DNA of 64,000 bases from Candidatus Acidiferrum typicum (GCA_025463055.1 JAOAPV010000129.1:39630-103629), one strand, 5' to 3'. Positions 46,364 through 58,455 are shown, counted from the first letter of the stretch. Numbers and translations are program-made. The notes: a model not told the origin generated them from the sequence alone.

Positions 46364-49300
46364 TACTTGGGTTGCCAGCCGCGGCCGTGCAGGAAGTGGC
46401 CGGCGGTGGCTCCTGTTAGCTTGCCGTGGTCGAATTCGATTTGACCGTTGACTATTGTGAAATCGATTCCTTCGGCTAGTTGTGCGGGATTGTTGTAGGT
46501 GGCGCGATCGATTATTTTCGCGGCGTCGAAGATCGTTACGTCGGCGAAGTAGCCGGGCTTTAGCAGGCCGCGGTCGGTGAGATGTTCGCGCTGCGCGGGG
46601 AGAGATGTGATTTTGCGGACGGCGGCTTCGAGCGGCATGAGGTGTTCATCGCGAACGTAATGGCCGAGGAAGCGCGGCATGGAGCCGAAGGCACGGGGAT
46701 GACCGTGCGGCTCGAACAGCGGACCGTCGAGAGACATTTCGTTGGCGTCGAGGCCGATGCTGGTCCAGGGCTGGGAAAGGCCAGTGCGTAGATCTTCTTC
46801 GCTGGCCATGAAGTAGAGTGCGCCGGTCTGCGCGTTATCGGCGAGAACAAAATCCATCAGCGTATCTTCCGGTGATTTCTTCCAGGCTTTTGCTACGGCG
46901 TCGACCGTTTTCCCTTCCCACTGCTTGAGCGTGGGATTTTCTACCGAGGCAATCAGCACGCCGGATGCGCCGCCACAATCGTAAAAAAGATTTTCCCAAT
47001 CGGGATGATCGGCGGCGAGCTCTTTCTTGATGCGCGCGCGAATTGCAGGGTCTTTGATGCGCTCGAGAAGTTTTTGTACGCCACCATCGGCGACCCAGGG
47101 CGGAAGCGCCGAGGCCAGCGCGGTGCCGCCGGCGATGTACGGGTACATGTTGGCAGCGATGTCCAGGCCGGAATCGCGCGCGGCTTGAATGGTGGCGACG
47201 ACTTGTTTCATGTTGCCCCAGCGAGGCTTGCCGCTCACCTTGAGATGGAAAACTTCGACGGGAAGATTGGCCTCGCGGCCGATGCGAATCGCTTCGGCGA
47301 GCGCGGCGGATTCGGACGCACCTTCGCTGCGCATGTGCGTGGCGTAGAGGCCGCCGTACTTTGAGGCGACTTTGGCCAGCGCGATCAGTTCGTCGGTCTT
47401 GGCGTAGATATTGGGCGGATAAATCAGGGCGCTGGAAATGCCGAGGGCGCCGTCCTTCATGGCTTGCTCGACGAGGGCTTGCATCTGTTGGAGTTCGGCG
47501 GGAGTGGGGGCGCGGTCGTCGTCGCCGATGACGGCTTCGCGAATCTGGGCGGAGCCTACGTAGGTGCCGATATTTAGCGGCGTGCCTTGTTTTTCCAGCC
47601 GGCGGGCGTATTGGTCGAGCGTTGTCCAATCGAGAGTGAATTTGTAATGGTCCAACTCGGGTTTGATAGGCGCGATCGTCTTTTCGTTTTGCGGCGCTAT
47701 GGAGCCGCCTTCTCCGGTGATTTCGGTGGTGATGCCTTGGGCAAGCTTGCTGAGGGAGCGATTGTCGATCAGGAGAGAAAGCTCGGATTGGCCGAGCATG
47801 TCGATGAAACCGGGCGCGACGATCTGGCCGGTGGCGTCGATCTCTCGCTTGGCGTGGGCGGACTGCAGGTCGCCGATCGCGGCGATGCGATCACCTTGAA
47901 TTGCGATGTCGGCGGCGTACCAGGGATTGCCTGCACCGTCGATGACGTGGCCGTGGCGGATGATGAGGTCGTACTCAGCGGGATCGGCGGCGGCTTCGAG
48001 AGGAGCGTCGTAGGCTGCTGCGGCGATTTCGCCGAGGGCTTGGCCGGCGACGGCTTGCGCGGCCTCGGGTTCAGGCATCAGCGAGACGTGATTGACATAG
48101 GCCGCGAAGACAATTTTTTGACCACTGGCGGTGACTACGTATCCGGCCAAGCCTTTGCCATTCAGCATCACGTTTTCGTTGAGGTGATCTTCTGACCCGA
48201 AGGTGCCGGTTTTCGCGAAGACGTGTCCGGCGGCTGGATTCGCGGTTTGGATCTTGGCTAATGTGCCGTCTTTGCCGAGGATGGGCAGCGCTTTGAAGAG
48301 GACAGGATAGTCGGGGCGCGTGGTCCAATAGGTGAGGTATTGGCACATGAAATCGGGGCTGAAGAGGTCGGCCCAGTCGCCGCCGGCTCCGTCGCCCTGG
48401 GAAACGCCGGTGACATCTAGCTTGGCTTCCTGGAAGAACGCGCGTTCGGTGTTAAAGCCGGCTTGAAGCGGATCCTTTTTAGTCTTTGCGACCAGAGTTC
48501 CGAGCAGGTAGGGTCCCATGCCGGCGTGGAGATTCTGGCTGACTTTTAGCGTGACTTTGATTTCTTCCGCGAGCGGAAGAGAAACGTGTTCTGCGACTTG
48601 ATTTTCTGGCGTGTAGAGGCGCGCGAGGGCCGGGAAATCGGGAGCGGTGGGATGTTTCGGCGGCTTGACTGAGACACCTGCGGCGGAGAGGGCTTCGGCG
48701 AGCACCGTTTGCGCGAATGTTGTTGGGGAGGGAACGGCGAAGGCTGCTGTTGTCGGTTGAGAGCCGAGAGGGACGCTGCCGGTGATGGTCGCAGTGACGG
48801 TGCCATCGGAATTGGTTATGGGATCGGAAAGATCGAGGTCGGCTTTGGAGGTGGCGGCGCCGGTGGTCACGTGGCTGACGAATTTGACGTAGGAGGTTTG
48901 CGGCGTGGAAACAAAGGCCGCGGCATCTCCGGGCTTTGCGGCGGGCGTGATGATGAGGTCGATCACATTGTCGTTGACCATGATGGAGGACATCACGACG
49001 CTGGTGCCGCCCTCGCGGGGGCCGTCGGGAAAAAGGCTGGTGTCGACGAGGATGCGGCCCTCGACTTTGCGGACGCCTTTGGCGGCGACGTCTTTGGCGA
49101 GTTGCTTGATGACGGCTAGCGGGTCACCGTCCACAGCGGGTCCGTTGTAGGAATGATCTTCGTCGACGAAGGCGAGCGTGCCATCGGTTCGGATGCGATT
49201 GGAGAGATTCGGATCGCCGCTGGCTACGAGGATGAGATCGCCTTTTAGCTTGCCCTTTTTGTCGATTGGAGCGGTGCGATAGATGCGGGTGTGGAAGCGG

Positions 49301-49602
49301 TAGTCCGCACCGAGCTTGGCTAGCACGGTGCCTTCCGTTAGCAGCTTGGTTGTGGAGGCGGGGACGAATAGTTTATTGGAGTTCAGGGAGTAAAGAACTT
49401 TGCCGGTGTCGAGCGAGACGAATTTGATTCCAAAGTTGGCGCGGGCGAATTCGGGACGGCTCATCACTTTCTGAATGCGTTCGGCGAGCGTCGCTGCCGA
49501 TTGCGCGCTTGCGCGTGGCAGACGCGTGAAGAGGAACACCAAAACAATCGCGACACTGGACACCAACAGCTTTCGGGCATGATTTTGGCCGTGATTTCGC
49601 AA
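46363..49602 (-). CDS. Fusion of PBP4-type DD-carboxypeptidase and D-aminoacylase-like amidohydrolase
   Basis: A 1,079-residue exported protein. It starts with TTG preceded by AAGGAG; a signal peptide ends near residue 34. Residues about 40-520 are a peptidase S13 (PBP4/DacB) domain with S83-x-x-K86 in ASTTK, the SQN motif at 355-357, and KTG at 464-466. Residues about 544-1,079 form an amidohydrolase of the D-aminoacylase group (YDLIIRHGHVIDGAGNPW; histidines in THMRSEG and VFHLKVSG). The usual HxH metal pair after GFID is replaced by DMLGQSE (601-607). It follows the VanX-like gene with 30 bases between, so they form an operon. It may cut D-Ala-D-Ala bonds and then process D-amino acid products, but this is inference. 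Confidence 0.85.
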   Translation of the reverse strand: MRNHGQNHARKLLVSSVAIVLVFLFTRLPRASAQSAATLAERIQKVMSRPEFARANFGIKFVSLDTGKVLYSLNSNKLFVPASTTKLLTEGTVLAKLGADYRFHTRIYRTAPIDKKGKLKGDLILVASGDPNLSNRIRTDGTLAFVDEDHSYNGPAVDGDPLAVIKQLAKDVAAKGVRKVEGRILVDTSLFPDGPREGGTSVVMSSIMVNDNVIDLIITPAAKPGDAAAFVSTPQTSYVKFVSHVTTGAATSKADLDLSDPITNSDGTVTATITGSVPLGSQPTTAAFAVPSPTTFAQTVLAEALSAAGVSVKPPKHPTAPDFPALARLYTPENQVAEHVSLPLAEEIKVTLKVSQNLHAGMGPYLLGTLVAKTKKDPLQAGFNTERAFFQEAKLDVTGVSQGDGAGGDWADLFSPDFMCQYLTYWTTRPDYPVLFKALPILGKDGTLAKIQTANPAAGHVFAKTGTFGSEDHLNENVMLNGKGLAGYVVTASGQKIVFAAYVNHVSLMPEPEAAQAVAGQALGEIAAAAYDAPLEAAADPAEYDLIIRHGHVIDGAGNPWYAADIAIQGDRIAAIGDLQSAHAKREIDATGQIVAPGFIDMLGQSELSLLIDNRSLSKLAQGITTEITGEGGSIAPQNEKTIAPIKPELDHYKFTLDWTTLDQYARRLEKQGTPLNIGTYVGSAQIREAVIGDDDRAPTPAELQQMQALVEQAMKDGALGISSALIYPPNIYAKTDELIALAKVASKYGGLYATHMRSEGASESAALAEAIRIGREANLPVEVFHLKVSGKPRWGNMKQVVATIQAARDSGLDIAANMYPYIAGGTALASALPPWVADGGVQKLLERIKDPAIRARIKKELAADHPDWENLFYDCGGASGVLIASVENPTLKQWEGKTVDAVAKAWKKSPEDTLMDFVLADNAQTGALYFMASEEDLRTGLSQPWTSIGLDANEMSLDGPLFEPHGHPRAFGSMPRFLGHYVRDEHLMPLEAAVRKITSLPAQREHLTDRGLLKPGYFADVTIFDAAKIIDRATYNNPAQLAEGIDFTIVNGQIEFDHGKLTGATAGHFLHGRGWQPK

Positions 49603-49632
49603 ACGGGCTCCTTCGAGACCGTGACTGGCGGT

Positions 49633-50727
49633 CTACCGAACCTGCTTTTCGCTGAATTGTAACTTCTCGAACGGAACATTCAAGATGGGATATTCGCGCC
49701 AATCTTTGTAGTCAAAATGCCACCATTCGTGTTCGTAAACGGAGAAGCCTTCGGATTCCATGGCCCAGCGAAGGAGGTCCCGATGCCAGCGCTGCAAGGA
49801 AGTTCCGCCAGGGTAATCGGGGAACGAGCGCGGGGACATTTCGTCATAGGTGCCGGGCATCTGGATGGGCTTGCCGGTTTGCAGTTCATAGAGAGTGAGA
49901 TCGACGGCGCAGCCGCGATTGTGGCGGGAGCCTTGCGCGGGATCGGCGACGAAGATTTTGCCTTCGGGTGGAGTGGCGTCCCAGAAGATTTTGGTTACGT
50001 ACCAGGGGCGATAGGCATCGTGAATGAGCAACCCGTAGCTGAAGGGCTTCACGCGAAGAAGCGCGCGCACAAGGGCTTCGGCCGCGGGGCGTTGGAGAAG
50101 GGCGCGGGCTTGCGTGTAGACCGGCGTGCCGAGGAAGTCGTTGGAAGTTGCGTAACGGATGTCGAGATGGATGGTTGGGTCGAGAGCCGCGAGGTCCACG
50201 AGGTCAGGAGCGCGGAAGTGGCCTTGCTCATGAGGAGGGGATACGGCGAGCGCTTCTTTGCGAAGGTCGTCTATCGAGCGCGACGGTTGAATTCGGAAGA
50301 CTTGGCCTTCTTCGGGGCCGAGCTGCCGCCGTGGAAACGATACGTCCCCGAGTGAAAGGCTGTTGGCACGATCTTTTGCAACTTCACCAAAGCGAACGTG
50401 CAAGGGTGAAGCCGGGGGCTTATCCAGCGTGAAATTCCCGCCGGGTGCGGGTTGCAAACCGATCTCCGAACTATCCTTTTCGCGCAGGATCAATTTGCCG
50501 GATTTCTCCAGAACGATTAAGGAGGTTTGCTCTGGTCCGTACTCGCCGACTAGACGCTTCCAGGCTTGCGGGATGTCAGCTGGTTTGGCGCCCGGGAAGG
50601 AGAATGGGGCGACCTGCGCAAAGCACCTGGCGGCGAAAAGGCAAATGGAGAGCAAGCGAAAAGAAAAGGAGAGGGGAGGGGGCCAAATTGTCGAGCGGCA
50701 TCTCTCGATGCGCAACATTCGTTTCAT
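49633..50727 (-). CDS. D-alanyl-D-alanine dipeptidase (VanX/DdpX-like)
   Basis: A 364-residue protein with a likely signal peptide (to about residue 38). An extra N-terminal region of about 120 residues has no fold I recognise. The peptidase M15D domain starts near residue 170. Zinc ligands are H269 and D276 in SRHNRGCAVD and H337 in EWWHFDY; E334 is the catalytic base and R240 in DAYRPW supports substrate binding. VanX-type enzymes split free D-Ala-D-Ala; periplasmic forms release D-Ala for reuse. It is followed after 30 bases by the PBP4/D-aminoacylase fusion, giving a two-gene operon. No vanA or vanH genes are present, so vancomycin resistance is not indicated. Confidence 0.88.
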   Translation of the reverse strand: MKRMLRIERCRSTIWPPPLSFSFRLLSICLFAARCFAQVAPFSFPGAKPADIPQAWKRLVGEYGPEQTSLIVLEKSGKLILREKDSSEIGLQPAPGGNFTLDKPPASPLHVRFGEVAKDRANSLSLGDVSFPRRQLGPEEGQVFRIQPSRSIDDLRKEALAVSPPHEQGHFRAPDLVDLAALDPTIHLDIRYATSNDFLGTPVYTQARALLQRPAAEALVRALLRVKPFSYGLLIHDAYRPWYVTKIFWDATPPEGKIFVADPAQGSRHNRGCAVDLTLYELQTGKPIQMPGTYDEMSPRSFPDYPGGTSLQRWHRDLLRWAMESEGFSVYEHEWWHFDYKDWREYPILNVPFEKLQFSEKQVR

Positions 50728-51016
50728 AGAACGCCCGACATGATAACCGAGTTGCGGCCTATTCGGAAGTTGGATTCGCGGAGTGCTTGCTTGCGGAAAG
50801 AGGTAATTGGCGGGGGGCCGCCCACTGAATTGCTGAATGATGGACCGATTGGATGAACGGCGTCGGACTCATCCAGGGCTGCAAGCTTTTCAGCGCCCGG
50901 TGAAAGAAGGCGTCCAGCTCCTAACCGTCATCCCGACACGTGTACGCAGCCAGGAGCCACAGCCGCCTGAACCCGCAGCTTCACCCGCCTTTATAGGGTG
51001 CTTCAGAGCATCCGTC

Positions 51017-52222
51017 TCAGGGCTTCACTGTGATTTTGTCGATCACATGGGTTGAACCGAAATGGTCATCGAAACCGTAGGCCGTAATGTTCACCTTGCC
51101 GTTTGCGTACAGCTTCACGGTAGCCCAAGCATAGTCTCGGTCCGTTGTCGGGCTAACAGTCACATCGGTCGGGCCTGCTTCAAAGGGTGACCCTCCCGAC
51201 CCGACCAGCACCTGCCATGCCTTCCCAGGCTTGCTGGCATCACCAGCGCGCGGCTGTGAGATATGAAAAATGTGCTCATGGACGCAGAAATAAATCGCGC
51301 CATATTTCTCGATCACGTCCCAGAATGCATCTCGACTGGCAACATCGTTGTCCAGTCCCGAAGGGGCGACCGGCAGCGGTGTGACTGCGCCGTAGTAGTA
51401 CGTGTAGGCAGGCTTGTGCCCAAACACGAAGAAGTGCTGAGCACCGCGCGCTACAGCCGCGGCCAGGTCCATATCAAGCCAGGTAGTCGGCGCGTGCGCA
51501 TCTTTGCCTGCGGGATCTGTGTTGATCACCACGAAGTGCGATCCCCGGAAATCGAAGCTGTAGGAAAGCTGGCTCTGGTTGGTGGTGAGGCCGTCCAACG
51601 CGCCGTTGTCACTCACGTTTACGTTTGAGGGTTGTTCACCGAAAAGGCTTTGGAAGCGATTCGTATCGAGAATGAGGTCTCCCATATTGGCGCGCCAGGC
51701 GTCCTCGTTTTCAATTTTCGCTTTCTTTCCGCAGGCCTTGCATTGCGTCTCGTGATTGCCCGGCACCGGCACGACGTACGTACCGTTCTGCATCAATCCC
51801 GCAACCATGCCGCGCCAGAAGCCATACTGCCGGTAAAACTTCATCAGGTCCGAGCCGACAATTCCATTTACCGTCGTGTCCGTAGGCGCCTTGGCCCAGC
51901 CGTATCCCATAATCATGTCGCCGTCGAAGAACAGGAAATTGGATTTTTGCGCCTGAATAGAGTTAAGGATTCGCGACCATGCCTTTGTGTTCTGCAGCCA
52001 GATACCGTCCTGGGCCGAGAGCGGCGCCGTAGTCGGATCAAAAGTGACGGGGTCTTGCCGCGAATCGCCTACAGTCGAGAAAGACAGAACGACGCCTTCG
52101 TCATCGTCTCCGTCGCCCCCATTAGCGGAAGCTGGAAAAGAGCTCGGTGCAAGTGTCGCTAGCGTCAAAGCGGCGGCGGCGAGCAACCCCGCTGACCTGA
52201 TGCGGCTGTGAAGCCATGTCAT
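51017..52222 (-). CDS. Secreted metallophosphoesterase
   Basis: Begun at ATG 52222, six bases after AAGGAG, giving 401 residues; upstream in-frame codons to 52273 are not needed. A signal peptide ends near PASANG. The calcineurin-like metal motifs are visible in order: FSTVGDSR, FFDGDMIMG, VPGNHETQ, FVFGHKP and CVHEHIFH. A pair of cysteines follows GNHE (CKACGKK). It should hydrolyse phosphate esters outside the cytoplasm with a two-metal centre. The substrate is unknown. It is monocistronic, 289 bases upstream of the VanX-like operon. Confidence 0.88.
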   Translation of the reverse strand: MTWLHSRIRSAGLLAAAALTLATLAPSSFPASANGGDGDDDEGVVLSFSTVGDSRQDPVTFDPTTAPLSAQDGIWLQNTKAWSRILNSIQAQKSNFLFFDGDMIMGYGWAKAPTDTTVNGIVGSDLMKFYRQYGFWRGMVAGLMQNGTYVVPVPGNHETQCKACGKKAKIENEDAWRANMGDLILDTNRFQSLFGEQPSNVNVSDNGALDGLTTNQSQLSYSFDFRGSHFVVINTDPAGKDAHAPTTWLDMDLAAAVARGAQHFFVFGHKPAYTYYYGAVTPLPVAPSGLDNDVASRDAFWDVIEKYGAIYFCVHEHIFHISQPRAGDASKPGKAWQVLVGSGGSPFEAGPTDVTVSPTTDRDYAWATVKLYANGKVNITAYGFDDHFGSTHVIDKITVKP

Positions 52223-52424
52223 AGACATCTCCTTATGCGTCTTTATGCGTTTAGTACACGCGACCCGGGCCACTGTCGCTCATTGCGCCGCAAGGTGGGG
52301 GCCTGCTTTGCGCGTCATGAAGCGGGACGAAGGGTGTGCCAAACTATTTACACTGCGAAGAATCTGGTGTGAATGTTGCGTTAAAGGACCGAGTTAGGCG
52401 TGGCACATCCTTAACGGACTTAGG

Positions 52425-53294
52425 TTAATTGCTGTACCAGCGAAAGCCTTTGCGCTGTTCTTCGGCGATTTCTTTGAGGAGATCGAGTGTGTGCGGGCGG
52501 CGGTACTGCGCGCAGGCGGCGAGAATCGCGTTCAGCAAAGCAATAGGAGCGACATAGGAGGCCCCGAAAGAGGTGGACTCTGTCGAAGCGAGGAAAAGTT
52601 CGTCGCATTCTTGCGCGAGCGGGGATAGATAGGTGTCCGCGATACCGACGCAGTAAGCACCGTGCGCGCGCGCTTGCTGAACACCTTCCACGGTTTGACG
52701 CAGGCCGCGTCGGAAGGTGATGGCTAGGACTAAATCCTGTTTGGTAACCGCGCGAGTCAGGTGGGTTATGCGACCTGCGGACGTGGCGGAGAAAATCGGG
52801 AGACCGAGCAGGCTGACTTGATATTCCAGGTAGGCCGCGAGCATGGCGGCTAGATCACTAGCGACAAGGATGATGCGGCGGGCTTCGTAGAAGCGTTTGG
52901 CGAGAGCGGCGAGGCGCTGCGCATCCAAACTGTTTTTCAGTCCCTGGAGGTTCTTCAAGTCCTGGCCGAGGGCGTCGCGCACGTACGCCGGCATATTGGA
53001 ATCGGGGCCGCCCACTTGCATGGTGTCGAGCGAGGTGGCGAATGCCAAGGAGAGTGCGTGCAAATGATGCTGAAATTCGCGATAGCTGGAAAAGCCGAGC
53101 CCTCGAACGATGCGCACAACCGTGGCGGGGTCAGTGCGAAGGCGCTTGGCGATGGCGCGAACGCTCAGCAGAACGTACTCGCGCGGATGCTCGAGGATGG
53201 GACGAATGACTTCCTGGCGCTTGGCGCTGAGCTGCTCGATGCGCTCGGGGAGATTGATCGAAGGTGTCTGGTTGTGGGCCGATGTTTTTTTCAT
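52425..53294 (-). CDS. MurR/RpiR-family transcriptional regulator
   Basis: A 289-residue regulator with an N-terminal HTH domain (about residues 15-90; AIAKRLRTDPATVVRIVRGLG) and a SIS sugar-phosphate-binding domain (about 130-260). Such proteins usually bind phosphosugars and control sugar or amino-sugar genes. It lies 102 bases downstream of ilvC on the same strand and might be cotranscribed with it, but a separate promoter is possible. No sugar gene is next to it, so its target is not clear. The peptidoglycan genes to the left are candidates. Confidence 0.87.
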   Translation of the reverse strand: MKKTSAHNQTPSINLPERIEQLSAKRQEVIRPILEHPREYVLLSVRAIAKRLRTDPATVVRIVRGLGFSSYREFQHHLHALSLAFATSLDTMQVGGPDSNMPAYVRDALGQDLKNLQGLKNSLDAQRLAALAKRFYEARRIILVASDLAAMLAAYLEYQVSLLGLPIFSATSAGRITHLTRAVTKQDLVLAITFRRGLRQTVEGVQQARAHGAYCVGIADTYLSPLAQECDELFLASTESTSFGASYVAPIALLNAILAACAQYRRPHTLDLLKEIAEEQRKGFRWYSN

Positions 53295-53396
53295 GCGGCG
53301 AGAGAATTGCCCAAAATAATTGGCATGTCAACGCCGCAAACGGCGAGTAACGCAAAATTGACAACAAGACCTTCGTATTTCACTTCGATAGTTCGG

Positions 53397-55006
<1,610 letters not shown>

Positions 55007-55021
55007 AGGATCCTCTAGGGC

Positions 55022-56734
55022 TTATGGCTCCGTTGCTGTTTCCACGAGGGGACTGTCCGGACGGCGGATCATTTCGTGCAGCGCTCCGCCCGCGGGAACC
55101 ATGGGGTAAACCGAGTCTTCCTGTTCCACGCGGAAATCGATCAGCACGCTTTCGGAGGATTCGCGAGCCGAACGAATCGTGGGAGTTACGTCAGTTCGCG
55201 AGGTAATACGCTCTCCGCGAATGCCGAAAGCGTTTGCCAGGGCCGCAAAGTCCGGCGCCACCAATGGTGTGGCGACGTAGCGCTTGTCGTAGAAAAACTC
55301 CTGCCACTGGCGAACCATTCCAAGGAAGCCATTGTTGATGATGGCGATGTTGATCTTGATTTTCTCTTGCACGATGGTGGCTAGCTCGCACATGGTCATC
55401 TGAAAGCCGCCGTCGCCGACTACGACCCAGACATCGGATTCCGGCTTGGCGAATTTTGCTCCGATAGCGGCGGGCAAAGCGAAACCCATAGTGCCTAGGC
55501 CGCCGGAAGTAATGAGCGTGCGTGGCAGATTGTGATGGTAATACTGCGCTTCCCACATCTGGTGCTGGCCGACGTCGGTGACCACGATGGCCTCGCCGCG
55601 CGTTTCCTTCCAAAGATCGTTGATGACGTGGGCAGCGTAGAGATGGCCGTTGTCCGGGAGACCCTGGATATCGCGCACGGCGGAATCACCCTTGAGTTCG
55701 CGGATGTGGCGCAGCCAGTCGCCGCGTTCGCGGTGTTCGAGGCGGGGAAGAAGTTGTTCGAGGACTTCGCGCGCGTCCCCGATTAAAGCGGAGTCGACCT
55801 TCACATTTTTGTTGATCTCAGAGCGGTCGATCTCGATGTGAATCTTGCGAGCATCTTTGGCGTAAGTGCGTAGATCGCCCGTCACGCGATCATCAAAACG
55901 CATACCGACGGCTATCAGGAGATCCGCTTCCTGGATGGCGTGATTGACCCAGGCTTCGCCGTGCATGCCCATCATGCCGAGATTCAGCGGATCATTGGCA
56001 GGGAAGCAGCCAATGCCGAGAAGGGTCATGGCGACGGGAAGATTGCCGGCGTGGACGAAGTCGTCGAATACGCGCATGGCGCCGGAAACCATGATGCCGT
56101 GGCCGGCCAGGATCAGCGGGCGCTTGGAATTGTTGAGCAGTTCGACGGCGCGCTCAAATTCGGCTTGGTCGTAGTTGATGCGCTGGCGCTTGGGCGGAAG
56201 CCGTGGGGTCGACGCGTCCCAGTTGAAATCGCAGGAGGCTTGCTGCGCGTCCTTGGTGATATCGACGAGCACAGGGCCGGGCCGGCCGGAATTGGCAATG
56301 ACGAAGGCTTCGCGAACGGTTCGTGCGATGTCTTCCGCGCGCGAGACCACGACATTGTGCTTGGTAATCGGCATGGTGACGCCGGTGATGTCGATTTCCT
56401 GAAAGGCGTCGGATCCGAGCAGCTTGCTGCTGACCTGGCCGGTGATGCAGACGACGGGCGAAGAGTCCAGCATGGCTGTGGCGATGCCGGTGACCATGTT
56501 TGTCGCGCCGGGACCGGAAGTTGCCATGGCCACTCCGACGCCGCCGCTGGCACGCGCGTAACCATCGGCCATATGCGTTGCGCCTTGTTCATGGCGTACG
56601 AGGATGTGGTGCAGCTTGGATTTGCCGAGCGCGTCGTATACCGGAAGAATCGCTCCGCCCGGATAACCAAAAAGGTGGCGAACGCCGAGCTTGGTCAGCG
56701 ACTCGCAGAGAATTTCCGCACCGGTGAGTTTCAT
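55022..56734 (-). CDS. ilvB: Acetolactate synthase large subunit
   Basis: A 570-residue thiamine diphosphate enzyme with the three expected domains. Motifs visible include [14 protein letters not shown] with the catalytic-region glutamate following in VRHEQGATH, the FAD/ThDP segments, and the ThDP-binding [15 protein letters not shown] through [12 protein letters not shown]. It condenses pyruvate with pyruvate or 2-ketobutyrate. Its ATG overlaps the stop of ilvD (ATGA) and a GAGGA precedes it. It is the second gene of the operon controlled by the attenuator upstream of ilvD. Confidence 0.97.
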   Translation of the reverse strand: MKLTGAEILCESLTKLGVRHLFGYPGGAILPVYDALGKSKLHHILVRHEQGATHMADGYARASGGVGVAMATSGPGATNMVTGIATAMLDSSPVVCITGQVSSKLLGSDAFQEIDITGVTMPITKHNVVVSRAEDIARTVREAFVIANSGRPGPVLVDITKDAQQASCDFNWDASTPRLPPKRQRINYDQAEFERAVELLNNSKRPLILAGHGIMVSGAMRVFDDFVHAGNLPVAMTLLGIGCFPANDPLNLGMMGMHGEAWVNHAIQEADLLIAVGMRFDDRVTGDLRTYAKDARKIHIEIDRSEINKNVKVDSALIGDAREVLEQLLPRLEHRERGDWLRHIRELKGDSAVRDIQGLPDNGHLYAAHVINDLWKETRGEAIVVTDVGQHQMWEAQYYHHNLPRTLITSGGLGTMGFALPAAIGAKFAKPESDVWVVVGDGGFQMTMCELATIVQEKIKINIAIINNGFLGMVRQWQEFFYDKRYVATPLVAPDFAALANAFGIRGERITSRTDVTPTIRSARESSESVLIDFRVEQEDSVYPMVPAGGALHEMIRRPDSPLVETATEP

Positions 56735-58455
56735 GGTGTCCTCGAGACGGTTTGAGCTGCGGTTGAAAATGATTTGGGGACGGCGGTGATCGCGCCTTGG
56801 GATGCAGATGAGACGAGCAGGGCGTATTTTGCCATCACGCCGCTGGTGAAGCGCGGTTGGGGAGCTTTCCAGGTGGAGAGGCGGCGTTGGATTTCGGCGT
56901 CTGTGAGCTTGAGGTTGAGAGAGCGCTTTGGAATATCGAACGTGATAGTGTCGCCGTCGATTATTGCGGCGATCGGCCCGCCATTCGCGGCTTCCGGAGC
57001 GACGTGGCCGGCCATAAGCCCGTGGGTTGCGCCGGAAAAGCGGCCGTCGGTGAGCAGAGCAACAGAATCGCCTAGCCCTGCGCCGATCAATGCAGCGGTT
57101 ACCTGGAGCATTTCGCGCATTCCCGGGCCGCCCTTTGGCCCTTCGTAGCGGATCACCATAACGTCCCCGGCCTTGATGCTTCCATTCTCGACGGCAGCAA
57201 ATGCGTCTTCTTCATTGTCGAAGACCCGCGCGGGACCGTTGAAGGTGCTGTAATTGTGGCCAGCGACCTTTAGGACGCAACCTTCGGGAGCGATATTCCC
57301 TTTCAATATGACGAGCCCGCCCGTCGGCTTAAGCGGGGAATCAAGTTTGCGTACCACTTCTTGTTTATCGGATTCCTTCGCTGCCGCTGCTTCTTCCGCG
57401 AGCGTACGTCCGGTCACCGTAAGACTTTCGCCGTGAAGCAATTTCGCTTCGAGCATACGCTTGGCGACGAGCGCGGTGCCTCCCGCGGCGTAGAGGTCGG
57501 TGGCTACGAAGCGGCCGCCGGGCTTCAGGTCTGCGAGGATCGGAGTGCGGGAGCTGATGCGGTCAAAATCGTCTATTGAGAGCGGAATCTTAGCTTCGCT
57601 GGCGATCGCGAGCAGATGCAAAACGGCATTCGTTGAGCCGCCGGTCGCGGCAACTCCAGCGATCGCATTCTCGATGGACGATCTTGTGATGATTTTTGAT
57701 GGTGTGATGTCGCGGCGAAGGAGCTCCATAACCATTTCACCCGCGCGATGGCCAGCGTTGCCCTTCGCGGGATTCGTAGCAGGAACGCTGGACAATCCCA
57801 TCGGTGCAATGCCCAGAAATTCGCAGACCAGCGCCATGGTGTTGGCTGTGAATTGGCCGCCGCAGGCACCGGCTCCCGGGCACGCCGCGGTTTCCAGCGA
57901 TTTGAGTTGAGCGTCGGTGATTCCTCCGCTCGCATGTTTCCCGATCGCCTCGTAGACATCTTGAATGGTGACGGCATGGCCGTCGAAATTTCCGGGAGCA
58001 ATCGAGCCGCCGTACAGAATGAGGCCAGGAATATTGAGGCGAGCGAGCGACATTACGCCGCCAGGGATGGTTTTGTCGCAGCCGACTAGAACGATCAGAG
58101 CGTCGAAGAGATTTCCGCGCGTGACGAGCTCGATGGAGTCCGCAATCACTTCGCGGCTCACGAGCGAGGTGCGCATGCCTTCCGTGCCCATGGTGATGCC
58201 GTCAGAGATGGAAACGGTGTTGAATTCGAGCGGGGTTCCACCGGCCGCGCGCACGCCGGCTTTGACGTGCTCGGCGAGTTCGCGCAGGTGGTAGTTGCAG
58301 GGACCGATCTCGATCCATGTGTTGGCAACTCCGACGAGCGGCTTGGCGAAGTCTTCATCGCCAAGGCCGCAAGCGCGCAGCATGGCGCGCGCGCCGGAGC
58401 GACTGGCACCGTCAATCAAAGTGTGGCTGCGTGGTTTTAGCGCCGGCTGCGTCAC
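56731..58455 (-). CDS. ilvD: Dihydroxy-acid dehydratase
   Basis: A 574-residue iron-sulfur enzyme of normal length. Cysteine motifs are GCDKTIPGG and [16 protein letters not shown], which hold the cluster, and [16 protein letters not shown] is in the central domain. It dehydrates dihydroxy-isovalerate or -methylvalerate to the 2-keto acids. The start is GTG with GGAGGAG eight bases upstream. It is the first gene of ilvDBNC. Transcription into it should pass a terminator at 58493-58530 that is set by translation of a leader peptide. Confidence 0.96.
   Translation of the reverse strand: MTQPALKPRSHTLIDGASRSGARAMLRACGLGDEDFAKPLVGVANTWIEIGPCNYHLRELAEHVKAGVRAAGGTPLEFNTVSISDGITMGTEGMRTSLVSREVIADSIELVTRGNLFDALIVLVGCDKTIPGGVMSLARLNIPGLILYGGSIAPGNFDGHAVTIQDVYEAIGKHASGGITDAQLKSLETAACPGAGACGGQFTANTMALVCEFLGIAPMGLSSVPATNPAKGNAGHRAGEMVMELLRRDITPSKIITRSSIENAIAGVAATGGSTNAVLHLLAIASEAKIPLSIDDFDRISSRTPILADLKPGGRFVATDLYAAGGTALVAKRMLEAKLLHGESLTVTGRTLAEEAAAAKESDKQEVVRKLDSPLKPTGGLVILKGNIAPEGCVLKVAGHNYSTFNGPARVFDNEEDAFAAVENGSIKAGDVMVIRYEGPKGGPGMREMLQVTAALIGAGLGDSVALLTDGRFSGATHGLMAGHVAPEAANGGPIAAIIDGDTITFDIPKRSLNLKLTDAEIQRRLSTWKAPQPRFTSGVMAKYALLVSSASQGAITAVPKSFSTAAQTVSRTP

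Noticed and set aside
46835..47629. A 264-codon arginine-rich frame in the same region and strand as the PBP4/D-aminoacylase gene
   Set aside because: It is another frame of the same DNA with highly skewed composition. The main frame shows continuous amidohydrolase similarity through this stretch.
49633..50727. Vancomycin-resistance locus because of a VanX-like gene
   Set aside because: No vanH, vanA-type ligase or vanRS genes occur nearby. The neighbour is a DD-peptidase fusion, and VanX-like enzymes are common in non-resistant bacteria.
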